A stretch of DNA of 64,000 nucleotides from Porphyra umbilicalis (Eukaryota; Rhodophyta; Bangiophyceae; Bangiales; Bangiaceae). Positions 1-11,029 of this stretch are shown one piece after another. A model generated the notes under the pieces. That model made no database searches. It was not told the DNA's origin and worked only from the letters and a program-made list of their open reading frames with translations. Location of the stretch: NCBI GenBank assembly GCA_002049455.2, contig KV918908.1, forward strand, positions 1 to 64,000. The letters run 5' to 3'. The position numbers and the translations under genes are program-made. How positions within the stretch are numbered: the first letter of the stretch is position 1; each line of letters starts with the position of its first letter.

Positions 1-660
1 CGGGATCGCCAAGTAGTCGCCTGCGTCCTGACCGCCAGCGGACAGCCCACCCGGAGCTCGCTCTCCCGCAGTCCCGGCTTGTCCTTGTGCACTCGCGTCA
101 CCAGGACTGCCACCGGCACCGGGCCGAGTAGCAACCCCATTGTCGCGGAGCACCCGGCCACTGATGGGAACGACGTCCAAACCCGCTACAGAGGGGGCAG
201 GTGGCGCCACACGGCAGGTAGATTCCGCCGACCCCCGTCGCTGCGAGATGGCAAGCCGAAGCTCCTCGATGACCAAGGCATTTGCCTCCGCACTGGCCTC
301 AAGCTCCTTGTAGCGGTAAGTAAACGAAAGCATGTTGTTGATGACCCGACAGGACAGGTCTTCATGGTTGGAGAAGAAGCCAATGCTGTCGCGGATGCGA
401 ATCTATCGGTGGTTTGGGGGATCAAGCGGGTTCTCCACCGCAACCATGCGGCTAACGGCGCAGCGTAGGACAGCACCAGTGGGTGCCATGTGCTCGTCGG
501 GCTTGGCGCCAATGCCGTAGAACTTCTCGACCAGGCGGCCGAGGAAGGCCGTCTTTTGGTGATCCGTTATCCCCAGCTCCTTGCGGAAGTGGAAGAGCTC
601 ATCGTTGTCATCATCGGCGGCGCCGGCCGAGTCCGCACCCCCCTCCATGTCCTGTCGAGC
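1..660 (-). pseudogene. Fragment of unrecognised gene, 3' part cut by window edge
   Basis: On the minus strand one frame stays open from about 660 to the left edge except for a single TAG near 402-404. The N-terminal part is acidic (DDDNDELFHFRKELGI) and leads into KTAFLGRLVEKFYGIG. After the stop the same frame continues with a helical, non-repetitive stretch (GFFSNHEDLSCRVINNMLSF, then YRYKELEASAEANALVIEEL) and a Gly/Ala/Pro-rich tail. Sequence just upstream of GACATGGAG ends in CGACAG, which could be a 3' splice site. The amino-acid composition is gene-like, unlike the surrounding shadow frames. I do not recognise the family. It could be a transposon-derived protein or a host gene with one nonsense change or an unrecognised intron. 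Confidence 0.35.
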
Positions 661-3600
661 AGTGAATCAAACAGGAAAACGACAATATTGAATGGCACCA
701 AAGAATGGTCATGGTCAGCAGTCTGCCCAAGAAGCGATGCCGCCGTCATCCCACTCACCAAGCTCATCCGACTGCTACCACGGCGAAAGCAAGCCCATGA
801 AGATTCGCCCAGCACCAAGAGGGAGACGAGGCAGCTCACGTACAGCTCACGACGACGCGCAGCAGCTCAGACAATGTCAGGACAGACAACTGGCGCACCG
901 CCCGGGCGGTCCACAGGGTCGCGTCCCCGACTGGTCGGCGGTCGGCGAAATGGCCGGAGGCAATCAGCGCACCCTAGGCGTCCTCACAACCTCCGCCGCT
1001 GGCAAAGCAACATCCGTTGCTTACGAAGTGCAGTCAAAAGGGGGGCTCGTCTCCTCAGATGCTCTGCCAGGCGGTGAATGCACGCACGCTGCTGAGTTCC
1101 GCTACGCCAGTCCCCCCGCAGGGTCATCACACCTGTAGGTACGTCCCCACTCGCCGCCACCGGGCGGCCACTCCGCACACGCCGCTATCCTAGTGGTACG
1201 CGGTGGCAAGCTCCCCGGTCGCTGGCAGGCTCAAGCGTACACCCCAATTGGCCGTACGCAACCACGCACCGTACGCCGATTGCAACGCTTCACCGTGCCC
1301 GTCAACAAGCAGGGAGCGGTGCCATGGATGTGGACGCTTCGATGTGCCGTCCACGGCGCCGTCCAGCGTGGTGGCGGACTGCGCCGTTGAAGCGGTCTGC
1401 GTCCACCGAGGAATTGCTCCCCGAGACAGTGGTCCGATTGCGCGCGCGGGTCGGCTGCCGTGGTCCGAAGATCGGACCAGGTCCGTGCTGCCGCGGGGGA
1501 TGTTCTGTCCCCGAATCGCATGTCTCTCGATTGAGAGAAGCCGAAATCGATGCAATCACTGAACCGATTCTCAAGATCGCCCAGCATATCTGCCGCCCTC
1601 CCCCCCCCCGGCGCGCGCGAAGCGCGCACCCCTCCCCCCCCCCCCCCCCTCGTTTCACACTTCTGTTTCCCATCAATGTCATGGGAAACGGTGGACGTGC
1701 ATTTCCTACCTCGAGTAGGAGGGAACGGGGGGGGGAAGACTGCAGGCCGAGGACAGCTGACGAAACAGAGAGTGAACGCGTGGGGAAGAATGAGGGGCGG
1801 ATGGGAGGGGAGGGAATGGCTGCAGGGGGGTGCAGGGGCTACCAGCTGGATGATGATACGATTTGTAAGGCTTTGCGGGTCCCTATGGCACTGGTACATA
1901 GTTGCGCTGTGATGGCTACGAGGCCGGGGGGTGCGGGGGGCGATAGATAGCCCTGAAAAACCTGCACAGAACGACTCGACCACGAACCTCGGGCTATGGA
2001 GCATCTCAGCTGAGATCTTCTATAGCTCGATGCATCTGCAGATGTGATGATCACACCTCTTTGTAGACCTTGCCCGAGAAACTGACCCACACGGCCACTA
2101 TGGGGCTCCGGGATGCGTCGGGGGGACCTCTCGTCCGCAAACCCAGTGGTGACCAGGGAGCAAGACGTTCCACTCGTAATCACTCCCCAATGGCTATGTG
2201 AACGCGGATTTGCAGCGATCTGGCCATGTAAATGTTCCTGCTTTTCTCCAGGGTAAAAAGTGCTCTTTTCTTGTCCAATATTGCTCCGTTTGAGGCGCAC
2301 GAGGCGTCGTTGGACAGCTCATGAGCTCACGAGTCTGATTGTTTGACTCGTACTGCTCAAGAACAATCTGTTTAGTGTAAAAGAAAAACGCGTGATCTGC
2401 GCCATAGTGTCCATTGTACTGCTCCCGAGGCTCAAATGAGCCTCAGATGAGGCTCGAATGAGGCTTTCTCTCATATGGCCTGGAAACGCGGCCTTTTTGG
2501 GGTGTCTGGGGCACCCCCTCCGAGTTTTCATCGTACACAGCCTCCAAGTTGGCCCATAGGTAAGTGGACTGCGCTGAGTCCAGATCTTTTCTCAGAAAGA
2601 GCAGCCGAGGCCGGAACCTGGTCACAGAGAGGCATCAAAAATAGGCTCAAATGAGCCTGGGAGGCTCAAATGAGGCGGTCAGTAGAATGGACAATAGGCG
2701 GTTCTTGAGCTTCCCCAGGAACCCGATTTCATACGTAAACACTGTGGACTTCTCACACAAGACGAAGTTGCTAAGAACTGGTACCAGTATCAAGAGCCGT
2801 AATCTAGCTATTTGGCGCACCGATAGATGTGCACTGAGACGTTTCTTCGCGCTGCACTTTCGTCCGGCCGGGCCATTCTCACGAACGCGAATTTCCTTTG
2901 AGTGAGCTCTACGTAACGAATGACATTATGAGTCGTTGTGGTTCGATTTGGACACCAATAGTTATCAAACTCATGCAGAATGGGGGCTACGTCTATTATA
3001 CGTATTTTTCACGTGCGGCTTTGGTGCGACGTCATGCGGTACAATCAAACACCGATGCGCCTGAAACGCACCGTCTCTAATGGCTGGAGATAATAGAAAT
3101 AAGGGGCCGCTCCCGTTGGCTTGTACCACAAGATATCTTCCCAACACATGGGACGCTGGCCGAATTGCGGCGCCCCCCGCCGCCGCCGCGCCGCCGGAAC
3201 AGCCCGCCACCTTGCCGCCAGCCACCGCCGCCGTCGCCCCGCCGTCGCCCGACAGCGGCAGCCCGCGCCGAGGCATCTTCGCCGAGTCGCCGCCGCCGAG
3301 TCGCCGCCCCCGTCGGCCCCTGCGGCACCGCCCCGCGTGGGGCGTCTGTCGCCTGCGGGCACGCCAATCGCGGCAGCCGCCGCGGCGCCTCCCCTTTCCA
3401 CCAATGGCGCCCGCCCGCCTCCCGGAGTCGACGCGGCGCCGGCGGCGCCGCCCGCCCACCCCAGCCGCGCGCGACTCCGTGGCCGTCGCGCGACGTGGGG
3501 GAGGGGGAGGCGTCCCGCTCGCCCTCTCCGCCGCCTCGCCCGTTGCCGCCGCGCGGGCACCCGGCGAGCCCGCCGGCCGAGGCGCCGCCACCCTGCCCGG

Positions 3601-4430
3601 CGGCGGCCGGTCTCGTCGGCGCCACGCCGCAAAGGCAACGCCGCCACCCCCCCCCGCCGCTTGCGCTTCCTCGGCCGGCGCGTGTCGGGGTTGGGGGGTG
3701 GCTTCCCCTCTTGACGTTGCCGCCGCCACGCCAACCGTCGCGGCGGCGCCGCTGGCTTCGCAAACCAGCCGCAACTCTCCCATTGCCAGGCGGGTGTCGG
3801 CCGCGCCGGCGCCATGTCGCGGCCTCACTGGCGCCGCCGGCCGCAACAGCGCAGCCGCGCCCGCCGGGTTCGGTGCCTGAGGCGGCGCACGCCGCGGTTG
3901 ACGCCGCGGTGCCGCCCCTTGCCGCCGCTGCCGCTCGCGGCACGCCCCTACGCCCCGCGACACCGGCGGCGCCTCTCCCCCCCACGCCCACTGGCGGCTC
4001 GTCGGCCGTCGCGGGCCCATGGGGGCGGGATGGTGGACGGGCCGCACGTTCATGCCGCCGAGACCGCCGCCGCCGCCGCGTCGCTGTCGCCGCCCGCCGC
4101 CTTGCCGCGGCGCTCGGGTGGCGGCGGCGAAGGGCCGTGGATTCGATCCCCCTCCTTTCTGCCGCCGCAGCCTACCGCCTCACCGCAGCCGGCCGCAGAC
4201 CGCGGCGACACTCCGCCGCCACACGTCGCCGCCGAGCCGCCGCCGCCCGCCGCCGCCCGCCGCCGCAGTCCTGCCGCCTGTCGCCGGCGCCCCCGGCCGA
4301 TGGGGACCAGCCCGCACTGATGGTGGCCGCGGCGGCACCCGCGCAAGCACTGCCGGCGACGCCGGGCGCGCCGCGGCCGACCGCCCCCCCCGGCGGGACG
4401 GCGTCACCGCGGCCGGCACCGGAGCGCCCC
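661..4430. other. Intergenic; mixed unique and C/G-rich low-complexity DNA
   Basis: No supported gene. Poly-C tracts lie near 1600-1650. From about 2,000 to 3,100 the DNA is closer to balanced composition. From about 3,160 to 4,430 it is almost pure CGCC/GCCG low complexity, in which every frame on both strands stays open. This last part probably belongs to the decayed Harbinger element that follows, because the second Harbinger copy also carries such tracts, but I found no left terminus. Confidence 0.4.
2428..2675. repeat. Short repeats of GGCTCAAATGAGCC type in two inverted clusters
   Basis: The motif AGGCTCAAATGAGCC occurs at 2428 and 2643, with variants at 2449 (GAGGCTCGAATGAGGCT) and 2661. 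The two clusters are about 200 bp apart and read as inverted repeats of each other. This could be a small MITE, but no clear target duplication was found. Confidence 0.3.
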
Positions 4431-4439
4431 TGTTGGCCG

Positions 4440-6687
4440 TTGAGCACCATGATTTTCTTCTTGACAGCGCGATCGTGGGATCCGCCGGTGCAAAGCAAAG
4501 GGGGTCGCTTCCTAGGAGGTCGCCTAACAAGATTCGTTAATTTGCTTGTGGGGAGAGGGGCATTCTGCGCGAGTACTTTGGTCTCGATGGCCGACCGCCC
4601 ATTTATGACGAGAAAGACTTTGAGCGTCGCTTTCGTCTTCCTCGCATTGTGTTTGATCGGGTGTACCGATATATATTGTCCGTGCCCTATTTTCAGCAGC
4701 GAGTGAACGCGACAGGAGAGATGCAATCTTGTACTCTGCAAAAGGTGGCGGCTGCTCTTCGTGTGCTGGCATATGGATTGCCTCCTGACGAGGTGGATGA
4801 GTAGGCTCGACTGTCGGACTCGACTATTAACGAGACTGTTCATCGCTTTACACGCTTTGTGGTTGAGAAGAACAAACCTGTTTATCTACGTGAGCCCACA
4901 CGAGCAGATCTGCAGCGCATCATGGACGACTATGCGGACGCGGGCTTCCCGGGATGCATGAGGTGCGTGGACTGCTCCCATTGGGTTTGGCGGATGGGTC
5001 CCGTGGCCTTTCATGGCCAATACCAAGGTAAGTCAAAGAAGCGATCCATTGTCATGGAGACTGTGGCCGACAAAGATCTGCACCTGTGGCATTTTTGTAT
5101 TGGCTTAGCCGGCACTATGAATGATTTGAACGTCATGGCTTTTTCTCCTTTTTATAATTCAATGACTTCTGGTTCTTTCCCTCCCCCCATCCCCTACACA
5201 GTGAATGGTGTTGAGCGCACGTTGCCGTACGTGCTGTGTGACGGCATCTACCGCAAGTGGGCAATCCTAATCGGCACGTCGACGATGGAGAGCGAGAAAG
5301 AGCAGTACTTCGCCTCCCGTCAGGAAGGAAGGCGCAAGGACGCAGAGCGCATCTATGCCTACCTCTTTTAGGAGTGGAACGTTTTGTAGCAACCCGCGCG
5401 CTTCCGCCGTGTTGAGACGCTAGTGCAGATGGGCACTTGCTGTGCAGTACAGTACGGCCCCGAAGTTGGGCGCCCTCGAAGATGGTCTTCGCGACCATCT
5501 TCGAGTGGGTCCAGACCCAGTAGCCCCTCCGTCAGTGAGGCAACACTGGTTGAGTCAGATTTGGTTTCAGTTCGGAGAAGCAAAGAAATTGCAAGTGGCA
5601 GCAGCCGAACCGGCAACGAGCAGGTACTTCGAGTTGAGCAGCCGACGGCGAGCCGCCGACGGCGTCCAGCTGGGCGCACCCCCCCAGCGGTCTTCTTTCT
5701 GGAGGCGCTGGACGCAAGCGCACGGCACCCTCCTGATCGGACGCGGCCTCCCCTCCACCCCCCTCTCGCTTCAACCGCCGCTACCCCCAGACTTCATAGC
5801 AAATATCAGTCTCCAGGCACTCACCTTCGCGAAACCGTGCAACGCAGGGCACCTCTCGGGCTAATCGTCGATTGCGGCTGCGTCGAGGATCAACGGATGT
5901 CGGGGTGGTCGCGGTGAGCGCCGGCAATGCGCTGTCGCGAGGGAGGTGGGTTCGGGGATCGGTGGAACGGGGTGTGGGGGGGGGGGGGGGGGGGGTGGGG
6001 AGAGAGGGTGCGATCGCGAATGGCTGGTGCGTGTGTGCTTCCAGACCATAAAATGCGTATTTCCTGGTCATCCAATCCATTCCCGAAAAATATAAGCACG
6101 CAGCAGCCAGACTGTCGCGCTTGTCAAATCACGAATCCAAACTGCACGTTCCAGTGAGGTTGCTACGCTAATGGCCTAGGAAGGGTGCTACGTTTCTGGC
6201 CTACCCCAGGCGTTCTTCGGGGCCGTACTGTACTACACAACATGGTAGGTTCTCACCGCCGCAAGGAGCCTGCCGTCCCTCAACCTGGTACGTGCAGTGC
6301 TGCCCTTCTCATTTTCTCGCTTCTTCTCTGCCATATATTCCTTCTTTTCTTTTCTTTCTCGTGCTCACATGTTACCTGCTCCTGAAAACTGGCTCTGGTC
6401 GTCTTTCTCTTTCATTGTACGCACAGGGAGGCGCTCCGAGCCGTGTCCGCCGGGATCGACTAATGATACAGGTGGGCAAGGCGGTGCGCCAGAGCAAGGT
6501 GGTGGACCTGCTGTAGATGAGGAGGCTGAAGGGGGAGGGGTACAGCCCGGGGCGGAGGCTCCAAACGATCCAGAGAGACGCATGGAAGATATGCAAGCCG
6601 CGCGCAGCCGCGTCAAGAGCACGGCTGAACACGACGCGCTCAAGTATGACCTCATGGTGCACCTCTGCAGGCTCAGCCCCGAGGCAT
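4440..6687 (+). pseudogene. PIF/Harbinger transposase, decayed copy
   Basis: Parallels the intact transposase at 29,398-30,984 along most of its length. Visible blocks include ILREYFGLDGRPPIYDEKDF, then PYFQQRVNATGEMQSCTLQK, the first catalytic Asp in CVDCSHWVW, the second in LCDGIYRKW and the Glu in RKDAERIYAYL. The same frame is broken by TAA at 4538-4540 (Asp in the intact copy), TAG at 4802-4804 (Tyr in the intact copy), and TAG at 5369-5371 and 5387-5389. A 781-bp element is inserted at 5450-6230. Sequence resumes after it and ends in an acidic, Gly-rich tail (AEHDALKYDLMVHL) resembling the intact C-terminus, with stop at about 6687. An intron may lie between 6290 and 6427. The product cannot be functional. 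Confidence 0.85.
5450..6230. mobile_element. TA-flanked inverted-repeat element inserted in the Harbinger transposase
   Basis: Perfect 16-bp terminal inverted repeats CAGTACGGCCCCGAAG at 5450-5465 and 6215-6230, with TA on each side (5448-5449, 6231-6232). The homologous transposase sequence stops at the left TA and resumes after the right TA, which confirms an insertion. TA duplication plus ends starting CAGT is typical of Tc1/mariner/pogo-type elements. The 781-bp body has no transposase frame, so it is non-autonomous. It contains a 13-bp-arm palindrome (CTCGAAGATGGTC / GACCATCTTCGAG) near 5483-5513 and a poly-G tract near 5977-5994. Confidence 0.85.
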
Positions 6688-7687
6688 AACCCCAAAAAAA
6701 GACCTATTTCAAGCCGACCCATTGCATGCCGTAAAACACTCGACTGAACATACCATTGGAAGCAAACACATCAACCAACTCCGTCTACACCCCCATTGAC
6801 AAACACACGCACTCCGACACACAAGACGCCAAGATAAGCAAACAAACGTTTGCAGGTCACACGTGCCGCCGCCGCCCCCCCCCCCCCACCGCAAGCAGCA
6901 CCCCCGGCCGCCGCGCGCCGTCGTCGCGGCGCCGCCGCCGCCGCCGCTGCCGGCCGCGGCGGCACGTGGCGGCGCGCCGGCGCCCAGGCACCCCGGCAGC
7001 TCGAGCGGTCGAGGTAGGCGGTGTTGTCGCAGGTGGTGTTCGTCGTGTCGCCGCCGCCTCGCCGCCCGACGGTGGCGGCGGAGCCGCCGCCGTCGCGCGC
7101 CGAGGCGACGGCGGCGCGACGGATGTCATTGGCGACGACAGCGGCTGCCGAGGCCGAGCGGGCTGTTGGGGCGGGCGCCCGCGGCCGGCCCACACCACCC
7201 AGCGGGGTCTAGAGGCCACCGCCGCAACCGGCGCCACCACGCCGGATGTGTTCGCTGCCGCCTTCGCCGCGCCTCCCGGCACCCCCCCCCTCGCCCCCCC
7301 TTTCCCCCCCCCCCCGGGCCGGAGCGTCCATCAGCGGCAGGCCCGTCGCATTCGCGAGCGCCGGGGACGCGGCCACCCCACTCCGACACGCCGTTGAAGC
7401 GTGCAAAGGCGTTTGGGCGAAGTGGAAATGTACCACCCCCAACGCCACGGTATTCAAGAACACCGGCATCGGACGGCGGCGCGCCGCTGCTCCCGCCGCC
7501 TCGAAAACCCCGTGCGCCTGCCCATCCGCCAAAACCCGCAGGCACGCCCGCAACACGGGCCTCCTCGCCGTCGAAAGGGGAGGCATCCTCCAGGCCTCGG
7601 CGCATCCCGCCCTCCCCCTCCCATCCTCCCATCCGCCGAAGTGCCAACCGCCGTCATGGGTGTCGCCGCCCACAGGACCACTGCGCC
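6688..7687. other. Convergent intergenic spacer of the decayed Harbinger element
   Basis: This stretch separates the 3' end of the broken transposase from the 3' end of the Myb-like gene. From about 6,860 it is C/G-rich low complexity with all frames open. No gene is supported. Confidence 0.5.
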
Positions 7688-9148
7688 TCACCCCCGCGGT
7701 ATCCAGCGTCTCTTGTCTCCCCTCCCCCCCCGGCCCAAAACGGTCGTGCCGTCTTGAGCAACCGCGCCCCCACCCTCCTCGTTGGCGCCGGCGTTGGCGG
7801 CGGCACTCGCCTCATTCCCGGCGGCGGCCGCGGCGCTGACTCTCGCAGCCGCCTTTGCCGCCTCCGCGGCCTTTGCCGCCAGGCGCTCGGCGCGAGAGGC
7901 GGCGCGGCGCGCCGCCGTCTCCACCTCAGCGTCGGCGGCGGCCTTCAAACGCTGTGCCTCGTCCTCTGCTCGGTCTCTTTCAGCAGCGGCGTCCGCCTGG
8001 CGGACGGCGGCCTGCCGATCCTCCTCCGCCATCTCCGCAAGCATTCGCTCAGCCGTGCGTTTCTGGAAGTCCCGGGCCGCCTGCGTGTCACGCATAGTGC
8101 TCGTGTTAAAAAACATAGAACGTTCCATATTTTTCAGCGTTTGACCCTTGCTTGAAGATGCTTGAGCCAACTCCTTCACGCGCTTGGCTAAAGATGCGGA
8201 GGCGGCGAGTAAACCGGCGTGGTCTTTGCTCCGCTTCGACCCCGTCGGCGTTGGCCCCGGGAGCCCCACCGCGACGGGTGCGTCCCCCGCACCACTCGCC
8301 TGCGCGGCGCTGCGACAACCGCCCCCCGCACTGGATGGTGAAGACGGCCGCACACCATCGCTCTGTACAGCCGGAGGAGCGCCCGGAACGCCGTCAACGT
8401 CGACAGACGACCTGGGGCGAGCGGGACGTGTGGACGGGGGGGTCGGAAACACAGCAAGAAGACGGGGATGGTGGCGCAGAATGTTCCAAGACGACAACTG
8501 GGCGAAAAAACCACAGGAGGAGGGAGCGTCAGGAATATAGGTCACATGGTTGTAGCTAGCGATAGCCATATTCGTCAGGTCCTCATCGGTGCATCCGGTT
8601 TTTTGCTGCCGAGCGATAACCGCGTAACATGCGCTCAGCTTGGTACACTCAGGTGCGATCACGACCAGCCATCGGCTTCGTACGGCGGCAACGCTGCGCG
8701 AGTGCCAGTATCTGGCGTCATTCATCGTCTCTGGGTACTGCGTGCGGCGCTCCAACATGTCCACACGAATTCCCTCACAGAATTGGGAGGATCTCATGCT
8801 GGTCCCCACGTCAGCCTTCTCGGACCTCGCAATAAAGGCATAGGAAATGGATTGCTCCTTGCCCGCGATCCACTTGCTCCCCTTCACCATGACGGTGGGG
8901 AAGCACCAGACGGCAGCGTGCGCCTCGGGGATCCACCTGCCAATGCACGTCTCAACGACGGGCGCAGCAACAACGGGCACGAAGACGATGGGCGCGATGA
9001 CGATGGGCGCGACGACGACGACAGCCGTCGCCACTGGTCGGGACGACGACAACGCACAGCACGACCCACACTGCCGGTGTGCTGATTGAGCTGCGATCGC
9101 TCGATCGGAGGAGCTCCGCCACTCATACTTCATTGGACTTGAGTGCAA
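7688..9148 (-). CDS. Harbinger Myb/SANT-like partner protein (ORF1 type), open copy
   Basis: A 486-codon frame. The likely domain start is the Met at 8890 (MVKGSKWIAGKEQSISYAF). This resembles the trihelix/Myb-like protein that plant PIF/Harbinger elements encode beside the transposase; in that family it binds the element ends and aids transposase entry to the nucleus. Visible features are a SANT-like helix region (SKWIAGKEQSISYAFIARS), a CTDEDLTNMAIASYN block, a CGFFAQLSSWNILRHHPRL block matching CKWVGCWRVLRTSDKF of the second copy, and a C-terminal coiled region with MERSMFFNTSTMRD. The tail is Ala/Arg/Glu-rich coiled coil. It faces the decayed transposase, the same convergent layout as at 28-42 kb. 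The frame is uninterrupted although its transposase partner is dead. The part before residue 87 is uncertain. Confidence 0.7.
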   Translation of the reverse strand: MHSSPMKYEWRSSSDRAIAAQSAHRQCGSCCALSSSRPVATAVVVVAPIVIAPIVFVPVVAAPVVETCIGRWIPEAHAAVWCFPTVMVKGSKWIAGKEQSISYAFIARSEKADVGTSMRSSQFCEGIRVDMLERRTQYPETMNDARYWHSRSVAAVRSRWLVVIAPECTKLSACYAVIARQQKTGCTDEDLTNMAIASYNHVTYIPDAPSSCGFFAQLSSWNILRHHPRLLAVFPTPPSTRPARPRSSVDVDGVPGAPPAVQSDGVRPSSPSSAGGGCRSAAQASGAGDAPVAVGLPGPTPTGSKRSKDHAGLLAASASLAKRVKELAQASSSKGQTLKNMERSMFFNTSTMRDTQAARDFQKRTAERMLAEMAEEDRQAAVRQADAAAERDRAEDEAQRLKAAADAEVETAARRAASRAERLAAKAAEAAKAAARVSAAAAAGNEASAAANAGANEEGGGAVAQDGTTVLGRGGRGDKRRWIPRG

Positions 9149-9542
9149 TTTAGAATCGATCGTCTCAGGTCGCTGGAAAAGCTCTCTATTCCAAGTGTCT
9201 CACTCGATGGTGTCTGCATGCCACGGGGCAGGCATCCCGTTGGGGTTGGATGGCCACGTTTGGAGCCATGTTTTGGCGGAGCGCTTTGGAGCGCCGCCAA
9301 ACGGGCCTGTTTGGACTTCGGTGCCGTTTCGCTGCCGTTGAAGCTCCAAAACTAAGCGATCGCGCGGACCCCAGACGAGACCGATTAGATTACTAAAATA
9401 TGTGAGGAAGGTCTATTTTTGGACCGTCACACTCTAGTTTTGGAGCTCGACCTAGCCACCAATGCCCGGTTGGCCAAACGATGCCACGTTTAGCCACGTT
9501 TGGAGTTTTGGACGGTTGGCTCCATTGCTGGACACGCCCTTA

Positions 9543-9936
9543 CAGCGTGGGCGCACGCTAGCCCGTTTTTGCAAGAATTTCTTGTCAGACTTCATGTTGC
9601 AGTACAAGATCTATTAATAGTCCCATGAGCATGTGCTGAAGCAAGTTCTTGTGTTTCAATCGTTGGTGGGTAGAGCCTGGGTATGCAAGCTGCCAATCAG
9701 TGCTCCAGAGCCTTGACGCAAAGAGCATGGCGCGCCCTCATTGCAAGTTCCTTGCAGCGTACGATACGTGCGGTCGTTGACGCACTCTGAAGCGCAGTTC
9801 TGTAGTACGATCCGTGCAAAACCTCGTTGCAAACCACTTGTACTGGAAAACGGGCCACAGGGTACTGTGAGGGGGTTGCCGACAAGTTCTTGCAGTCCAA
9901 AACGGTCCAATTTGCCGCTTGCGTGCGCCCACGCTT
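9543..9936. mobile_element. 394-bp TA-flanked MITE
   Basis: Near-perfect terminal inverted repeats: CAGCGTGGGCGCACGC at 9543 and the complement of AAGCGTGGGCGCACGC ending at 9936. Weaker symmetry extends inward through a TGCAAGAA..TTCTTGTC block. TA lies on both sides (9541-9542, 9937-9938). No coding capacity. This fits a non-autonomous Tc1/mariner-like element. Confidence 0.7.
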
Positions 9937-10380
9937 TAAGGAGCACTGCGCAGCCACCTCTGCGTGAATGTGCGGTGCTTTGCGCCTCTCTCACCCACAG
10001 GCGGGCGCGAATGGACGGCGCCTCAGGGAGTAAATTAGATTCAAGATCCATGTTGGGATCTGCTGCAGCGCACTCGACTTTTCATCAACCACCCGCACCT
10101 CGTCAACTACTGACCAACTGACCTCACCCACATCTTCCCCGGGATTGGAGGGACGGATGGCCTTTTTTTTCCGACCCACAGCACGCCATTCCGAGGTTGG
10201 TCGTGCCGGCGGGACACGCCAAAAACACGTGCAAAACACGCCTAAGGCGTGTTAGTGTACACGCTTTCGGCGTGTTGCACAACCCGACCCGCAGCATGTG
10301 CAGCACGCCCAGCACACCCCCAGTAGAGTGGTATATTTTCGCAACGATTAAGGCCCGACACTAGAGTGCTTTAGTGCGTA

Positions 10381-10561
10381 TTGCAGCCTTCCCGATTCTG
10401 GCCGATCCGGACAGGAACAACCTACAGTCCGCACACCTTTTGATTGGTCGACAGGTCGTATCCGGCCAAAAGGTCATATCCGGCCGGATGGATGGCTGTC
10501 GTGCATCTGTTTTGCACATTTGTTCTTGGCGGGATATTGGCCAAAATTGGGGAGACTGCAA
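10381..10561. mobile_element. 181-bp TA-flanked MITE related to the 11.0-14.0 kb element
   Basis: The left end TTGCAGCCTTCCCGATTCTG (10381) and the right end, read inward as TTGCAGTCTCCCCAATTTTG, are imperfect inverted repeats of about 26 bp. TA lies on both sides (10379-10380, 10562-10563). Both ends resemble the terminus of the 11,030-14,030 element (TTGCTGTTTGCCCAATTTTG), so the two belong to one family. No gene. Confidence 0.65.
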
Positions 10562-11029
10562 TAGATGGAACAATCGAGTGTGGGCGCGACTTATCTCGGG
10601 TGTTTTTGGCCGATGCGGTTTGGCGGAGCAAAGAGCGTACTTTCCAGCGTATACTTCTGACGAAGGGAGTCCATCGCCCTGTCTCGCACCCTTGCAGCGG
10701 CCATACAGTCAGAAGTCGCAGATACGCGCTCCTGTTTTATGACACCTTGTCATAGAACTGGGAGACCAATTATGTCCAGAATCGGCCCTCCGGCCACTGT
10801 GGCGGAGGAGAGAAGTTTTTTCTGGTTGCGGCGCGGACGTTTGTAGCCCACCTTTTCCTGTGTGGCTGTGCGTGCGTGGGGGTGATACGTAGGCGAATAT
10901 TGACTGTATTGAGACGTCGTGAGGCATGTTGTCATGTATTTCTTGATAATGAACTACTTCCGGATACTCAATTGGGACGTTAACACAGTCTCTTTCCGGG
11001 ACTTACTTTCCTAGTTCAGTCTGGAGCGT

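Noticed and set aside
9198-9540. Repeated CCACGTTTGGAG / CCAAAACT motifs as the right end of the decayed Harbinger
   Set aside because: No matching left end was found between 1 and 4,440, so the terminus cannot be supported.
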